This document shows positions 16,692 through 24,488 of a DNA stretch of 64,000 nt, one piece after another. Within the stretch, counting starts at the first letter, position 1, and each line of letters begins with the position of its first letter. The translations under genes and the position numbers were made by a program. Location: NCBI RefSeq assembly GCF_023499215.1, contig NZ_JAKHSK010000009.1:62001-126000 (forward strand). The letters are read 5' to 3'. The notes under the pieces are model-generated. The model saw only the letters and a list, made by a program, of their open reading frames with translations, was not told where the DNA came from and did no database searches. Source of the DNA: Zunongwangia pacifica (lineage in GTDB: Bacteria; Bacteroidota; Bacteroidia; Flavobacteriales; Flavobacteriaceae).

Positions 16692-16720
16692 CCGGAGAAG
16701 TACTGGTGTACTTGCTCCGG
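16692..16720 (-). terminator. Terminator of the HMA chaperone gene
   Basis: Stem CCGGAG-AAGTAC with matching GTACTT-CTCCGG arm and a TGGT loop, followed by TATTTTTT on the minus strand. Confidence 0.8.
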
Positions 16721-16733
16721 GACTGTCCAAAAC

Positions 16734-16979
16734 TTATCCGCAGCATCCTGTTGAACAACTTGAAGCCTTTTCGCTGTCGTCGCCGCCAACTTTGTAGCCT
16801 GCTTTTTCAATCGCCTCAACCAACTCTTCTTTCACTTCGTCGTTTTCAACTGAAACAGATAATTTTCCTGCTTCCAGTTTTTCTACTTTAATGCCGTCAA
16901 TATCTTTGATTGCTCCGTTTACTCTCGACTGGCAGTGTGCACTTTGCATATCTGGTATGCTTAATTCTACATTTTTCAT
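16734..16979 (-). CDS. HMA-domain metallochaperone with SxHC motif
   Basis: An 81-residue single HMA fold (ferredoxin-like beta-alpha-beta), cytosolic. Where canonical copper chaperones carry MxCxxC, this reads DMQSAHC, so the first Cys is Ser and a His precedes the second Cys. The first HMA of the CopA protein at 19301-21712 shows the matching DVESEHC, which suggests a cognate donor and acceptor pair. The C-terminus is Cys-rich (CSTGCCG) and could supply further ligands. It is expressed from an AraC-type box promoter (17005-17075). Copper is the likely metal but not proven. Confidence 0.8.
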   Translation of the reverse strand: MKNVELSIPDMQSAHCQSRVNGAIKDIDGIKVEKLEAGKLSVSVENDEVKEELVEAIEKAGYKVGGDDSEKASSCSTGCCG

Positions 16980-17004
16980 TTTGAACTTATTTTTTATTGT
17001 GATA

Positions 17005-17075
17005 CAAATTTCCGTATTAAACGGGGTGTTACTATTATGGTATTCCCTGTAAGATTTGTGATTTTTACTGATTTT
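17005..17075 (-). promoter_or_regulatory. AraC-type box C and promoter of the HMA chaperone
   Basis: The box at 17036-17075 (TTTGTGATTTTTACTGATT) has ATTTG on the minus strand at 17005-17009, the shared 31-nt offset. Confidence 0.6.
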
Positions 17076-17087
17076 GAAATCGCCGTT

Positions 17088-17594
17088 CTATTCCACGATT
17101 AATTTACCTTTCATATAGATGTAATGACCGGGAAATGAGCACAGGAAATCATACGAGCCTTTTGCCGGAGCCGTAAAGGTAATTTCTGTGGTTTGCCCAC
17201 CGCCAATCATATCCGTTTTTGCGATTACGGCGTTTTCCATTCCTTTAGGTATGTAGCCGTTGTCCTTAGCATCTATCGCAGCATTGGCAAAAGCGTTGAA
17301 GTCTGTGCCCTGGGCAAGAATGACAACATTGTGCCCCATAGCTTCAATCGGTGCTTTGCCGATGTGCTTCAGAATGAGCTTTACAGTTTGTCCCTCTTTG
17401 GCTTTAAGTTCGGTCTTGTCGAATTTCATATCATCTCCGCCATTAATGGTAATTACGGCTTCGTTACCAGTTTCTGCTGGTGCAACCGTTTCTTCTGTTT
17501 CGGGATAAAGGCTTTCCTTTGCCTTTTCTTCTTTTGGTGTATTGTTACAGGCAGTAAAAGCGATTACCGACAATGCTAACACTAACTTTTTCAT
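17088..17594 (-). CDS. Azurin-like cupredoxin lipoprotein
   Basis: A periplasmic or membrane-anchored blue-copper electron carrier of 168 residues. The lipoprotein signal ends FTAC (Cys about 16). The azurin domain shows the first copper His in MGHNVVI and the C-terminal ligand loop CSFPGHYIYMKG (Cys, His, Met), which are the type-1 copper ligands. A charged linker (about 20-45) separates anchor and domain. It may carry electrons or buffer periplasmic copper. It is downstream of the His-rich lipoprotein (gap 40 bp) and probably the last gene of the copA operon. Confidence 0.9.
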   Translation of the reverse strand: MKKLVLALSVIAFTACNNTPKEEKAKESLYPETEETVAPAETGNEAVITINGGDDMKFDKTELKAKEGQTVKLILKHIGKAPIEAMGHNVVILAQGTDFNAFANAAIDAKDNGYIPKGMENAVIAKTDMIGGGQTTEITFTAPAKGSYDFLCSFPGHYIYMKGKLIVE

Positions 17595-17634
17595 TTCTAT
17601 TTGAGATTTTATTTGTTTTCTGATATTGCAAATT

Positions 17635-17991
17635 TCAGCACATTACAGCAGTTACCCTTACCGTATCTACTCCTGTAATATCCCAAGTGATAGGTATCAT
17701 TACCATATATTCGCACTTCGGGCACATATCGCCCTGCGAACCTATCATTTCTTTATGCCCCGGACAACCCGTAATCAGGTGTCCTGACGCATCAACTAAT
17801 TCGCCTTTTTCATTTCTGTTTTTTGCGGTTGTTTTTTCGGCAGGTTTTTCAACCTGTTCCGTAGCGTGGTCGTGTCCATCGCCCGCTGTGTGTACGTGTC
17901 CGTCCTTTGCTGTTTTGGTATCGCCACCGCAAGATGCCAAGAGGATAGTTAACGAGGCGAATGCGCCTATCAATAATTTGCTCACTTTCAT
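17635..17991 (-). CDS. His/Cys-rich metal-binding lipoprotein
   Basis: The 118 residues begin with a lipoprotein signal peptide (ILLASC, Cys about 21). A His-rich linker follows (DGHVHTAGDGHDHA), and then a compact domain with GCPGHKEMIGSQGDMCPKC, whose pattern of Cys, His and Met resembles heavy-metal-binding domains of metal-efflux proteins. The protein ends in VMC. It probably binds copper or zinc in the periplasm, as scavenger or chaperone. It lies between the CDF exporter and azurin on the same strand. The family was not identified with certainty. Confidence 0.65.
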   Translation of the reverse strand: MKVSKLLIGAFASLTILLASCGGDTKTAKDGHVHTAGDGHDHATEQVEKPAEKTTAKNRNEKGELVDASGHLITGCPGHKEMIGSQGDMCPKCEYMVMIPITWDITGVDTVRVTAVMC

Positions 17992-18044
17992 TTCTATTTC
18001 CTTTTTAGAGATTAAAACTTGTTTTTAAATAGTATTCAACTGAA

Positions 18045-18995
18045 TTAATGATGATGATGGTCGTGTCCTGATGGGTCTGCCTTTACATTGCACAATACTG
18101 AATTATCGTGTGTATGGGCAGGTGTTTCTAACTGAATAGTTACGTGATGAATGTTCAGGTGTTCCAAATCGTGCTCTATTTTACGAAGCATTACTTCACT
18201 TTCTCCAATCGTCATTTTTTCATCAACTACGGCGTGGCAGGTAAGGGCGTTCAAACCGCTTGTAATCGTCCAGATATGCAGGTCGTGAATGCCGCTGATA
18301 CCGTTGGTGTTCAGGATTTTTCCAGTTACCTTTTCAACCTCAACATTCTCCGGTGTGCCCTCCATTAATACGTGTACCGATGATTTGGTTACTAAATAAC
18401 CGCTTCTCAATACCAGTATGGAAACGATAACACTTGCCAATGGGTCTGCCCATCCCCAACCAAAGAACATAATGAGCAAGGCTGCGATGATAGCACCAAC
18501 CGAACCAAGCATATCGCTGATTACGTGCAGGTATGCGCCACGCATATTGAGGTTTTCTTTTACGTCAGCCCCACGCATCATTATCCAGGCTACAAGCACA
18601 TTAACGAGTAAGCCGATGAATGCCACGATGAGCATACCGCTTGATTGAATTTCCGGCGGGTTTTGGAAGCGTTCTATCGCTTCGTAAATGATATAAGCTG
18701 AAATCAAAATCAGCGTTGCGCCGTTGATAACCGCCGCCAGTATTTCAAATCTTTTGTAGCCGTAGGTCTTGCCGTAGTCGGCTACCTTGCTGCTGAACTT
18801 AAATGCCATCAATGCAATGAACAATGATACCGCATCGCTCAACATATGTCCGGCATCTGCTAATAATGCAAGGCTGTTTGTCAGTAATCCGCCGATTACC
18901 TCTACTGCCATATACAACGTAATGATAACCAAGCTAATGGTTAAGGTCTTTTTATTCGCACTGTGCGAGTGGCTGTGCCCGTGGTCGTGTCCCAT
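18045..18995 (-). CDS. czcD: Cation diffusion facilitator (CzcD-type) exporter
   Basis: Inner-membrane proton antiporter for Zn(II), Co(II) or Cd(II). Its 316 residues have a His-rich start (MGHDHGHSHSHS), six TM helices in about residues 15-200, the metal-site motif ADAGHMLSDA in TM2 and its counterpart in TM5 (HVISDMLGS). A C-terminal cytoplasmic domain carries conserved His (HDLHIW, HHVTIQLE), and a His tail ends the protein. It is 12 bp after the DUF5661 gene in the copA operon. Confidence 0.92.
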   Translation of the reverse strand: MGHDHGHSHSHSANKKTLTISLVIITLYMAVEVIGGLLTNSLALLADAGHMLSDAVSLFIALMAFKFSSKVADYGKTYGYKRFEILAAVINGATLILISAYIIYEAIERFQNPPEIQSSGMLIVAFIGLLVNVLVAWIMMRGADVKENLNMRGAYLHVISDMLGSVGAIIAALLIMFFGWGWADPLASVIVSILVLRSGYLVTKSSVHVLMEGTPENVEVEKVTGKILNTNGISGIHDLHIWTITSGLNALTCHAVVDEKMTIGESEVMLRKIEHDLEHLNIHHVTIQLETPAHTHDNSVLCNVKADPSGHDHHHH

Positions 18996-19007
18996 ATTCT
19001 TTCTTAA

Positions 19008-19280
19008 TTATTCGTTGCCTAATTGTGGAACTTCCATTCCAAAACCTTTGTACAATCTTGTATAATAATCTGAAAATGCGTTTAAGTGGGATAAGGCAAT
19101 TTTTGCCGTAAGAATAGGGTCATTACCTGTTACATTGGTTGCCTCATCTTGCAAGCCGTGTTCCAGTTCCACTTCAAGCCCTACACGAAACTCATTTAAT
19201 GGAATTTTATTCCAGTCAATATTCAACTGGTCGCCAATAGATTTGGCTTGCTCTGCCGTAAAATGTGTTTTCTTTTCCAT
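19008..19280 (-). CDS. DUF5661 protein
   Basis: A 90-residue soluble protein recognised as DUF5661 from FTAEQAKSIGDQLNIDW, the EVELEHGLQDEATNVTGNDP segment and KIALSHLNAFSDYYTRL. The start at 19280 (MEKKTHFT) is chosen because it leaves a 20-bp gap to the copA stop, whereas the longer frame would overlap it. It sits between copA and czcD and should be co-transcribed with them. Its role is unknown; several conserved acidic and His residues could bind metal. Confidence 0.7.
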   Translation of the reverse strand: MEKKTHFTAEQAKSIGDQLNIDWNKIPLNEFRVGLEVELEHGLQDEATNVTGNDPILTAKIALSHLNAFSDYYTRLYKGFGMEVPQLGNE

Positions 19281-19300
19281 TGTCTTTAATTTTTTAGAAG

Positions 19301-21712
19301 TTATTTTTTCCATTTTAAACGTAAACTATTGCTTACCACACTCACACTGCTTAATGCCATTGCCGCTCCTGCAATCATCGGGTTTAATAAGAAGCCGTTG
19401 ATTGGGTAAAGAATACCTGCTGCAATAGGAATACCGATAAGGTTGTAGATGAATGCCCAGAACAGGTTTTGCTTAATGGTAGCAACGGTCTGCTTTGATA
19501 ATCTTATTGCCTGTGGTATTTTGGTAAGGTCTGATGAAATGATGGTCATTTTAGCTACGTCCATTGCGATATCCGAACCTTTACCCATTGCGATACTGAC
19601 ATCGGCTGTTGCTAAAGCTGTACTGTCATTGATACCATCGCCAACCATCGCTACCACTTTGCCTTGTTGTTGCAGTTCTTTTACAAAGTCGGCTTTGTGC
19701 TGTGGCAATACTTCCGCTTTGTAATGCTTGATACCTGTTTGTTGTGCAATGGCTTTGGCAGTTGCTTCGTTATCTCCGGTCAGCATATACAGGTCAATGC
19801 CCATATCCTGCATTTCTTTGATAGCTGCTACCGATGTTTCTTTGATTTTATCGGAAATAGCCACTACCGAAAGTGCCTGTTTGCTGTTTGCAAACCAAAT
19901 AACGGTTTTGGACTGTTTGCCCCATTCATCGGCTTGCAGTTGCAGTTGCTCCCCAATGGTAATCTTGTTTTCAGCTAAGAGCTTTTTATTACCTACAAAA
20001 TAGGTTTCGTTATTGTGATTGGCTTTTGCTCCTTTACCTGTAATACTGTCGAAGTTTGATAACGTAGTGGTAGAAACTCCGTCCAGATGTTTAACAACGG
20101 CTTCCGCCAACGGGTGTTCCGATTGTTTTTCGATGCTCAATAAAATATCTTTGGTCGCATCGTCATTGTTCAGCCATTGGATGCCTGTAACCTGTGGTCT
20201 TCCCTCGGTAATGGTTCCGGTTTTGTCTAAAACGATAGCGTTTACTTTTTTAGCCAATTCCAGACTTTCCGCATCTTTAATCAAAATACCGTTTTCAGCA
20301 CCTTTACCAACGCCCACCATAATAGCGGTTGGTGTTGCCAAGCCCAAAGCACAAGGACAAGCAATAACCAATACGGTAACGGCTGCCAATAATCCCTGTA
20401 CTACACCGTTATCGCCACCCAAAATGAACCATAGTACAAATGTCAGGATAGCAATACCCATTACTACCGGAACGAAAATACCTGCGATTTTATCGACCAA
20501 TTTCTGTACCGGAGCTTTGCTTCCCTGTGCATCCTGTACCATTTTGATGATTTGGGCAAGCATTGTTTCTTTGCCCACTTTAACCGCCTTGAACTGGAAG
20601 CTGCCTTTTTGGTTGATTGTACCTGCAAATACCTTTTCGTTTTCTTTTTTCAGTACAGGTACAGGCTCGCCGCTTAGCATACTTTCATCTACATACGAAT
20701 TGCCCGATACCACCATACCATCTACCGCAATTTTTTCGCCTGGCTTAACTAAGATAATATCGCCTGCGTTCACATCTTCGATGGCTTTTTGTCTTTCCGT
20801 ACCGTCAGCTTCTATCACGATAACCGTTTTCGGCTGTAAGCCCATCAGTTTTTTAATAGCTGATGAGGTGTTTCCTTTGGCTTTTTCTTCCAGCAGCTTA
20901 CCTAACAGAATGAATGCGATAATAACGGCGGCTGCTTCAAAATACACGTGAGCGTGTAAGCCTCTCTGATGCCAAAAGTCCATAAACAGCATATTGAATA
21001 CACTGAATATATAAGCAATACCTGTACTCAATGCTACGAGGGTATCCATATTGGCAGAACGGTGTTTTGCCTGTTTCCACGCATTAATAAAGAAGTCTTT
21101 ACCTAACCAAAGGACTACCGGAGTGGAGAATGCCCACATTATCTCATTACCGTAAGGCATATCCATAAAGAACATACCGATAATGACTACCGGAAGCGAT
21201 AGGATTACCGCCCAAATGGTTTTGTTTTTAAGTTTTCTGAATTTTTCGGCGTGGATAGCTTCTAATGTTTCCTGCTGCTTGTTTTCGTCTTCAAGCAGTA
21301 AGTCATAACCGCCATCCTGTACCGCCTTTCTGATTTGCTCGGAATTGGTCATATTCGGCAGGAACTCCACGGTAAGGTTGCCCGTACCAAAGTTTACCGA
21401 AGCATCTACCACGCCCGGAGCGTATTTTACCATACTCTCGGCACTGCCCGCACAAGATGCGCAGGTCATACCCAATACGGGATATGTATGTTTAACGGTT
21501 GGAACGCCGTAGCCTAAATCTTTAATCGCTTTTACAGCTTCTCCTACTACCTCGTTATCATTTACGGTAATAGCCGCCCTGCGGTTATTTAGCTCTACTT
21601 TGTGGGTTTCTACGCCTTTTACCTGTGCCAGTCCTTTTTCGACTATCAATGCACAGTGTTCGCTTTCTACATCCTCTAAAGGAATGTAAACTGTTTCTTT
21701 ATTTGTTGCCAT
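19301..21712 (-). CDS. copA: Copper-exporting P1B-1 ATPase
   Basis: ATP-driven Cu(I) export across the inner membrane. The 803 residues carry two N-terminal HMA domains: the first with non-canonical DVESEHC near residue 20, the second with canonical GMTCASC near 82. Eight TM helices follow, with the ACPCALGLATP motif near 450, DKTGT near 492, an HP motif (SEHP) and GDGINDS near 690. TM7 YN and TM8 MALSS match the Cu(I) class. It is the first gene of an operon continuing with DUF5661, czcD, the His-rich lipoprotein and azurin. The promoter carries an AraC-type box (21739-21809). Confidence 0.95.
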   Translation of the reverse strand: MATNKETVYIPLEDVESEHCALIVEKGLAQVKGVETHKVELNNRRAAITVNDNEVVGEAVKAIKDLGYGVPTVKHTYPVLGMTCASCAGSAESMVKYAPGVVDASVNFGTGNLTVEFLPNMTNSEQIRKAVQDGGYDLLLEDENKQQETLEAIHAEKFRKLKNKTIWAVILSLPVVIIGMFFMDMPYGNEIMWAFSTPVVLWLGKDFFINAWKQAKHRSANMDTLVALSTGIAYIFSVFNMLFMDFWHQRGLHAHVYFEAAAVIIAFILLGKLLEEKAKGNTSSAIKKLMGLQPKTVIVIEADGTERQKAIEDVNAGDIILVKPGEKIAVDGMVVSGNSYVDESMLSGEPVPVLKKENEKVFAGTINQKGSFQFKAVKVGKETMLAQIIKMVQDAQGSKAPVQKLVDKIAGIFVPVVMGIAILTFVLWFILGGDNGVVQGLLAAVTVLVIACPCALGLATPTAIMVGVGKGAENGILIKDAESLELAKKVNAIVLDKTGTITEGRPQVTGIQWLNNDDATKDILLSIEKQSEHPLAEAVVKHLDGVSTTTLSNFDSITGKGAKANHNNETYFVGNKKLLAENKITIGEQLQLQADEWGKQSKTVIWFANSKQALSVVAISDKIKETSVAAIKEMQDMGIDLYMLTGDNEATAKAIAQQTGIKHYKAEVLPQHKADFVKELQQQGKVVAMVGDGINDSTALATADVSIAMGKGSDIAMDVAKMTIISSDLTKIPQAIRLSKQTVATIKQNLFWAFIYNLIGIPIAAGILYPINGFLLNPMIAGAAMALSSVSVVSNSLRLKWKK

Positions 21713-21738
21713 ATTTCGATTGCTTTGTTTTCACATTG

Positions 21739-21809
21739 CAAAGTTGGCAACAATAAGGGGGAGTTCTATTGTGAAATTATGGGTTTGATTTGTAAGATTT
21801 ACTTAAACC
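21739..21809 (-). promoter_or_regulatory. AraC-type box D and copA promoter
   Basis: The box at 21770-21809 (GGTTTGATTTGTAAGATTTACT) has CTTTG on the minus strand at 21739-21743, the shared 31-nt offset. It overlaps the 3' end of the HMA-AraC gene upstream. Confidence 0.6.
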
Positions 21810-22366
21810 TTATCCAAAGGCTTGCGCTTGTCTTCCCGTATCTGCTTGAAATGGCTTGGTGTAAGTCCGGTTACTTTCTTGAACTGGTTGCTCAAATACG
21901 CCACGCTCGAATAATTCATACGGTCGGCAATTTCGCTTAAAGACAGCTCATCATATACCAAAAGCTCTTTTACCTTTTCTACTTTCTGTGCGATAAAATA
22001 TTTCTCAATGGTCGTGCCCTCAATATCGGAAAACAGGTTGGAAAGATAGTTGTAGTCGTTGTGCAGCGCATCGCTCAATACATCCGAAAGATTGGTTTTG
22101 GCATCATTGTCCTGATGGTGCACCAAATCAATGATAACATTTTTTATCTTCTCAATCATCCGGCTCTTTTTGTCGTCAATGACCTGAAAGCCCAAAGGGT
22201 CTAAAACATTTTCCAATGCTTCACGCTCTTTTGTGGTTAAATCTTTTTTAAGGGTTATTTCGCCCAACTTTATATTGTTAGCCTCTATACCGAGCTTGTC
22301 GAGTTCGTTTTGAACTACGAGAATACAACGGTTGCAGACCATATTTTTGATAAATAATTTGCTCAT
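21803..22366 (-). CDS. HMA-AraC fusion transcriptional regulator
   Basis: The 187 residues are arranged like 13553-14143: an HMA-type domain at 1-65 with NMVCNRC as metal site, a charged linker, and an AraC DNA-binding domain at about 100-180 (EKVKELLVYDELSLSEIADRMNYSSVAYLSNQFKKVTGLTPSHFKQIRED). It lies just upstream of copA on the same strand, and its 3' end overlaps box D. It is the most likely activator of copA and the other box promoters. A perfect TAAATTTG (-7) on the minus strand at 22412-22419 marks its own promoter; no clear box is seen there. Confidence 0.85.
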   Translation of the reverse strand: MSKLFIKNMVCNRCILVVQNELDKLGIEANNIKLGEITLKKDLTTKEREALENVLDPLGFQVIDDKKSRMIEKIKNVIIDLVHHQDNDAKTNLSDVLSDALHNDYNYLSNLFSDIEGTTIEKYFIAQKVEKVKELLVYDELSLSEIADRMNYSSVAYLSNQFKKVTGLTPSHFKQIREDKRKPLDKV

Positions 22367-22411
22367 ATTTCCCTAAATCACTGTTCATATTATTGCATAA
22401 ATACGCAAAGA

Positions 22412-22419
22412 CAAATTTA
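22412..22419 (-). promoter_or_regulatory. -7 element of the HMA-AraC gene
   Basis: TAAATTTG on the minus strand matches the Bacteroidota TAnnTTTG consensus exactly, 46 bp before the start codon. Confidence 0.5.
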
Positions 22420-22579
22420 GGATTAAAATTTAAGTATTTATTGATTGTGAGCGACTAAGTGATACGGGTAAGGTTTTTTACAGGAGAAAACAGGCATAAA
22501 TGGTTCAAAATCTTCCCCATTGTAGGGGCATATTGGCAGTTAAATCCCTGTTTATTAATAACATTTGTGCAGGTACACT

Positions 22580-22607
22580 GTATCAGTAACAAAGTATCAG
22601 TAACAAA
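22580..22607 (+). repeat. Perfect 14-bp tandem repeat before rteC
   Basis: GTATCAGTAACAAA occurs twice in direct tandem, 13 bp before the RteC start codon. The position suits an operator or translational control site. Confidence 0.7.
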
Positions 22608-22619
22608 ATCCTCCCTACT

Positions 22620-23465
22620 ATGAGAAAATCATTAGGCAATATTGTTAGCGAAATTCAGGAGAAGGAACGGAAACTATCACTTACGTGCTCGGGGCTGATT
22701 GAAGAGGCTTTTCAAATGACGGTTTATCTTCAGGAGCTACTGGTTTCGTCAAAAGAATGTGTTTTAAATTCGGGCTTTGTCAATGAGGCAAAAGAGATTG
22801 AGTTTTTCAAAATGGTTAAACCCCAAATCCTGGGCAAACTCATCTACTACAATAAGCTCTACCGGATAGAAACCGCTTGCCCGGTTAATAACGGGAAAAT
22901 GTATCATACTTATTTCGCTAACCATTTACAGGAGTTAAAGATTGAATTTAGGGAACATATCTGCAACTCCCATTTTTATAGGTACTACCGTTCGGGCAGG
23001 GTGGATAAGGATAACGAATACTTTAAGCGAGGGCAGATAAATTACCTCGATGGGCTTAACAGTTACGTCTTTGAAATCGACCCGCAATTCTCTACCTATT
23101 ACGATTACAAAGTAGCCCGCATCATCGCTAATGACCTATTATACGCCTACCTCTTAACCAAAATCAACCCCGAAGATAATCTCGATGTATATTTTCAGAA
23201 CGCAGAAGGTATCAAAGAACTTTCTTGGACGGACAGCAAAAACGCACTGGTTGAGCTGATGTATGCCCTGTACGCATCGGGCGCTATTTCAGGTGGTAAA
23301 ATCGGCATCCGAAAGCTCACTGCCATTTCGCAGGTCTTATTCCGAATTTCACTGACCGATGTGCATCACGCATTCCATAGAATGAAAACCCGTGCAGGCT
23401 CACGGACATTATTTTTAGACCAGTTGAAACAGGCTCTTGAAGAATATATGGATAAGGATTTATAA
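22620..23465 (+). CDS. rteC: RteC-domain protein
   Basis: The 281 residues match RteC, the regulator that in CTnDOT-type elements activates excision genes. It is helical and mostly cytosolic. Visible features are a basic Tyr-rich middle (CNSHFYRYYRSGRVDKDNEYFKRGQ) and a C-terminal part with an HTH-like segment (ISQVLFRISLTDVHHAFHRMKTRAG). It opens the ICE backbone and is followed by a terminator and two excisionase-like genes, the expected targets. The sensor pair RteA/RteB is not in the window. Confidence 0.85.
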   Translation: MRKSLGNIVSEIQEKERKLSLTCSGLIEEAFQMTVYLQELLVSSKECVLNSGFVNEAKEIEFFKMVKPQILGKLIYYNKLYRIETACPVNNGKMYHTYFANHLQELKIEFREHICNSHFYRYYRSGRVDKDNEYFKRGQINYLDGLNSYVFEIDPQFSTYYDYKVARIIANDLLYAYLLTKINPEDNLDVYFQNAEGIKELSWTDSKNALVELMYALYASGAISGGKIGIRKLTAISQVLFRISLTDVHHAFHRMKTRAGSRTLFLDQLKQALEEYMDKDL

Positions 23466-23490
23466 ATAGTCCGTCCGTAAAGGGTTTGAA

Positions 23491-23513
23491 AGCAATACAC
23501 ATTCCGTATTGCT
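23491..23513 (+). terminator. rteC terminator
   Basis: Stem AGCAATAC/GTATTGCT followed by eight T. Confidence 0.85.
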
Positions 23514-23541
23514 TTTTTTTGTGCCTGCACTTACCCATATA

Positions 23542-23686
23542 TGCCAATTGGCAAATGGACTTATTTCCATAACCGAAAAATGGGAAAATCTACCGAAACT
23601 CTTATTTAATAAGGGTTTACGACAAATTGTAAAATTTTCAAAAAAACGCTTTTTCAATTGGCAAGCATTGGCAGACAAACACTGCC
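23542..23686 (+). promoter_or_regulatory. TGCC/GGCA repeat region before the HTH genes
   Basis: A perfect palindrome TGCCAATTGGCA lies at 23542-23553. Two GGCA units 10 bp apart (23660, 23670) and a TGCC (23683) follow. It is the least regular member of the 10-bp-phased GCC family, just before the excisionase-like gene at 23729. Confidence 0.4.
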
Positions 23687-23728
23687 ACAGTTCTGAATTT
23701 TGTCCTGTGAACATTAAACAGCAGTGCT

Positions 23729-24082
23729 ATGAACATTATAACAGTTGACGAAGAAGTGTGGAAGCACCTCAATGAACGGTTGAAAGCCATAAGCGAATAT
23801 ATCCTCAAACTTGAAGATACAAGTTACGATAGCTTATGGCTCAACAATCACGAAGTCTGCCAGTATCTCCACATCAGCGAAAAAACATTGTGGCGTATGC
23901 GTACCAACGGGCAGATTGCTTTTTCAAAAATGTATGGACAGTATTACTATACGATTGGTGCTATCAAGGAAATGCTCAACGCAAACGCTGTGCAGACCAC
24001 CAATGAATATGTAGAAGAGCTTATGGCGAAAGGCAAAAGCTATATCGAAAAAGGCAGAAAGCTGAAATCAGGTAATAATTAA
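23729..24082 (+). CDS. Excisionase-like helix-turn-helix protein
   Basis: A small DNA-binding protein of 117 residues. A winged-HTH of the MerR/excisionase type occupies about 35-85 (NHEVCQYLHISEKTLWRMRTNGQIAFSKMYGQYYYTIGAIKEML). An N-terminal helix precedes it and a basic tail follows. Comparable pairs in CTnDOT-like elements act in excision as Xis-type factors. It is 12 bp before a second protein of the same fold, and the 10-bp-phased GCC arrays could be targets of this group. Confidence 0.75.
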   Translation: MNIITVDEEVWKHLNERLKAISEYILKLEDTSYDSLWLNNHEVCQYLHISEKTLWRMRTNGQIAFSKMYGQYYYTIGAIKEMLNANAVQTTNEYVEELMAKGKSYIEKGRKLKSGNN

Positions 24083-24094
24083 AGGCGTACTCGT

Positions 24095-24403
24095 ATGAAT
24101 ATCGACAAAATGGAATTTGTGGCGTGGATGGAACGCATAATGGATAGGCTTGACATTCTCGGCAACCACATAGACGATTTACAAAAGAAGCGCAACAGCA
24201 TAGACGGCGAGGAATTACTGGATAATCAGGATTTATTGCAAATGTTGAAAATAAGTAACCGTTCCCTGCAACGGTATCGCTCCATCGGCAAGCTCCCTTA
24301 TTATACCATTAGCGGAAAACTGTATTACAAGCTGTCCGATGTGCATCAGTTCATCAGGGAAAGTTTTAACCCTCCCTTGCCCAAACTGGATGCCAATAAG
24401 TGA
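24095..24403 (+). CDS. Excisionase-like helix-turn-helix protein
   Basis: The 102 residues are built like the gene before it: an N-terminal helix, then a MerR-type HTH at about 45-90 (NQDLLQMLKISNRSLQRYRSIGKLPYYTISGKLYYKLSDVHQF). It is translationally close to its partner (12-bp gap), so the two may work as a pair. A phased GCC array begins within its last codons (24391) and continues into the gap. It probably acts in excision or in control of backbone genes; this is inferred from the family. Confidence 0.75.
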   Translation: MNIDKMEFVAWMERIMDRLDILGNHIDDLQKKRNSIDGEELLDNQDLLQMLKISNRSLQRYRSIGKLPYYTISGKLYYKLSDVHQFIRESFNPPLPKLDANK

Positions 24404-24434
24404 CAAACACTGCCTTTGACTGCCACATAATGCA
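24391..24434. promoter_or_regulatory. 10-bp-phased GCC array, copy 2
   Basis: TGCC at 24391, TGAC at 24401, TGCC at 24411, TGCC at 24421 and TGCA at 24431, each exactly 10 bp apart. It lies upstream of the DUF4099/TopB operon. Confidence 0.65.
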
Positions 24435-24488
24435 AATCAGTGAAGGCTTCCTTTACATTCGACAGTGAATTTTTAAAATTTTCAGATT

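Noticed and set aside
19008-19313. DUF5661 start at 19313
   Set aside because: It would overlap the copA stop, while the start at 19280 matches the family start and leaves a normal gap.
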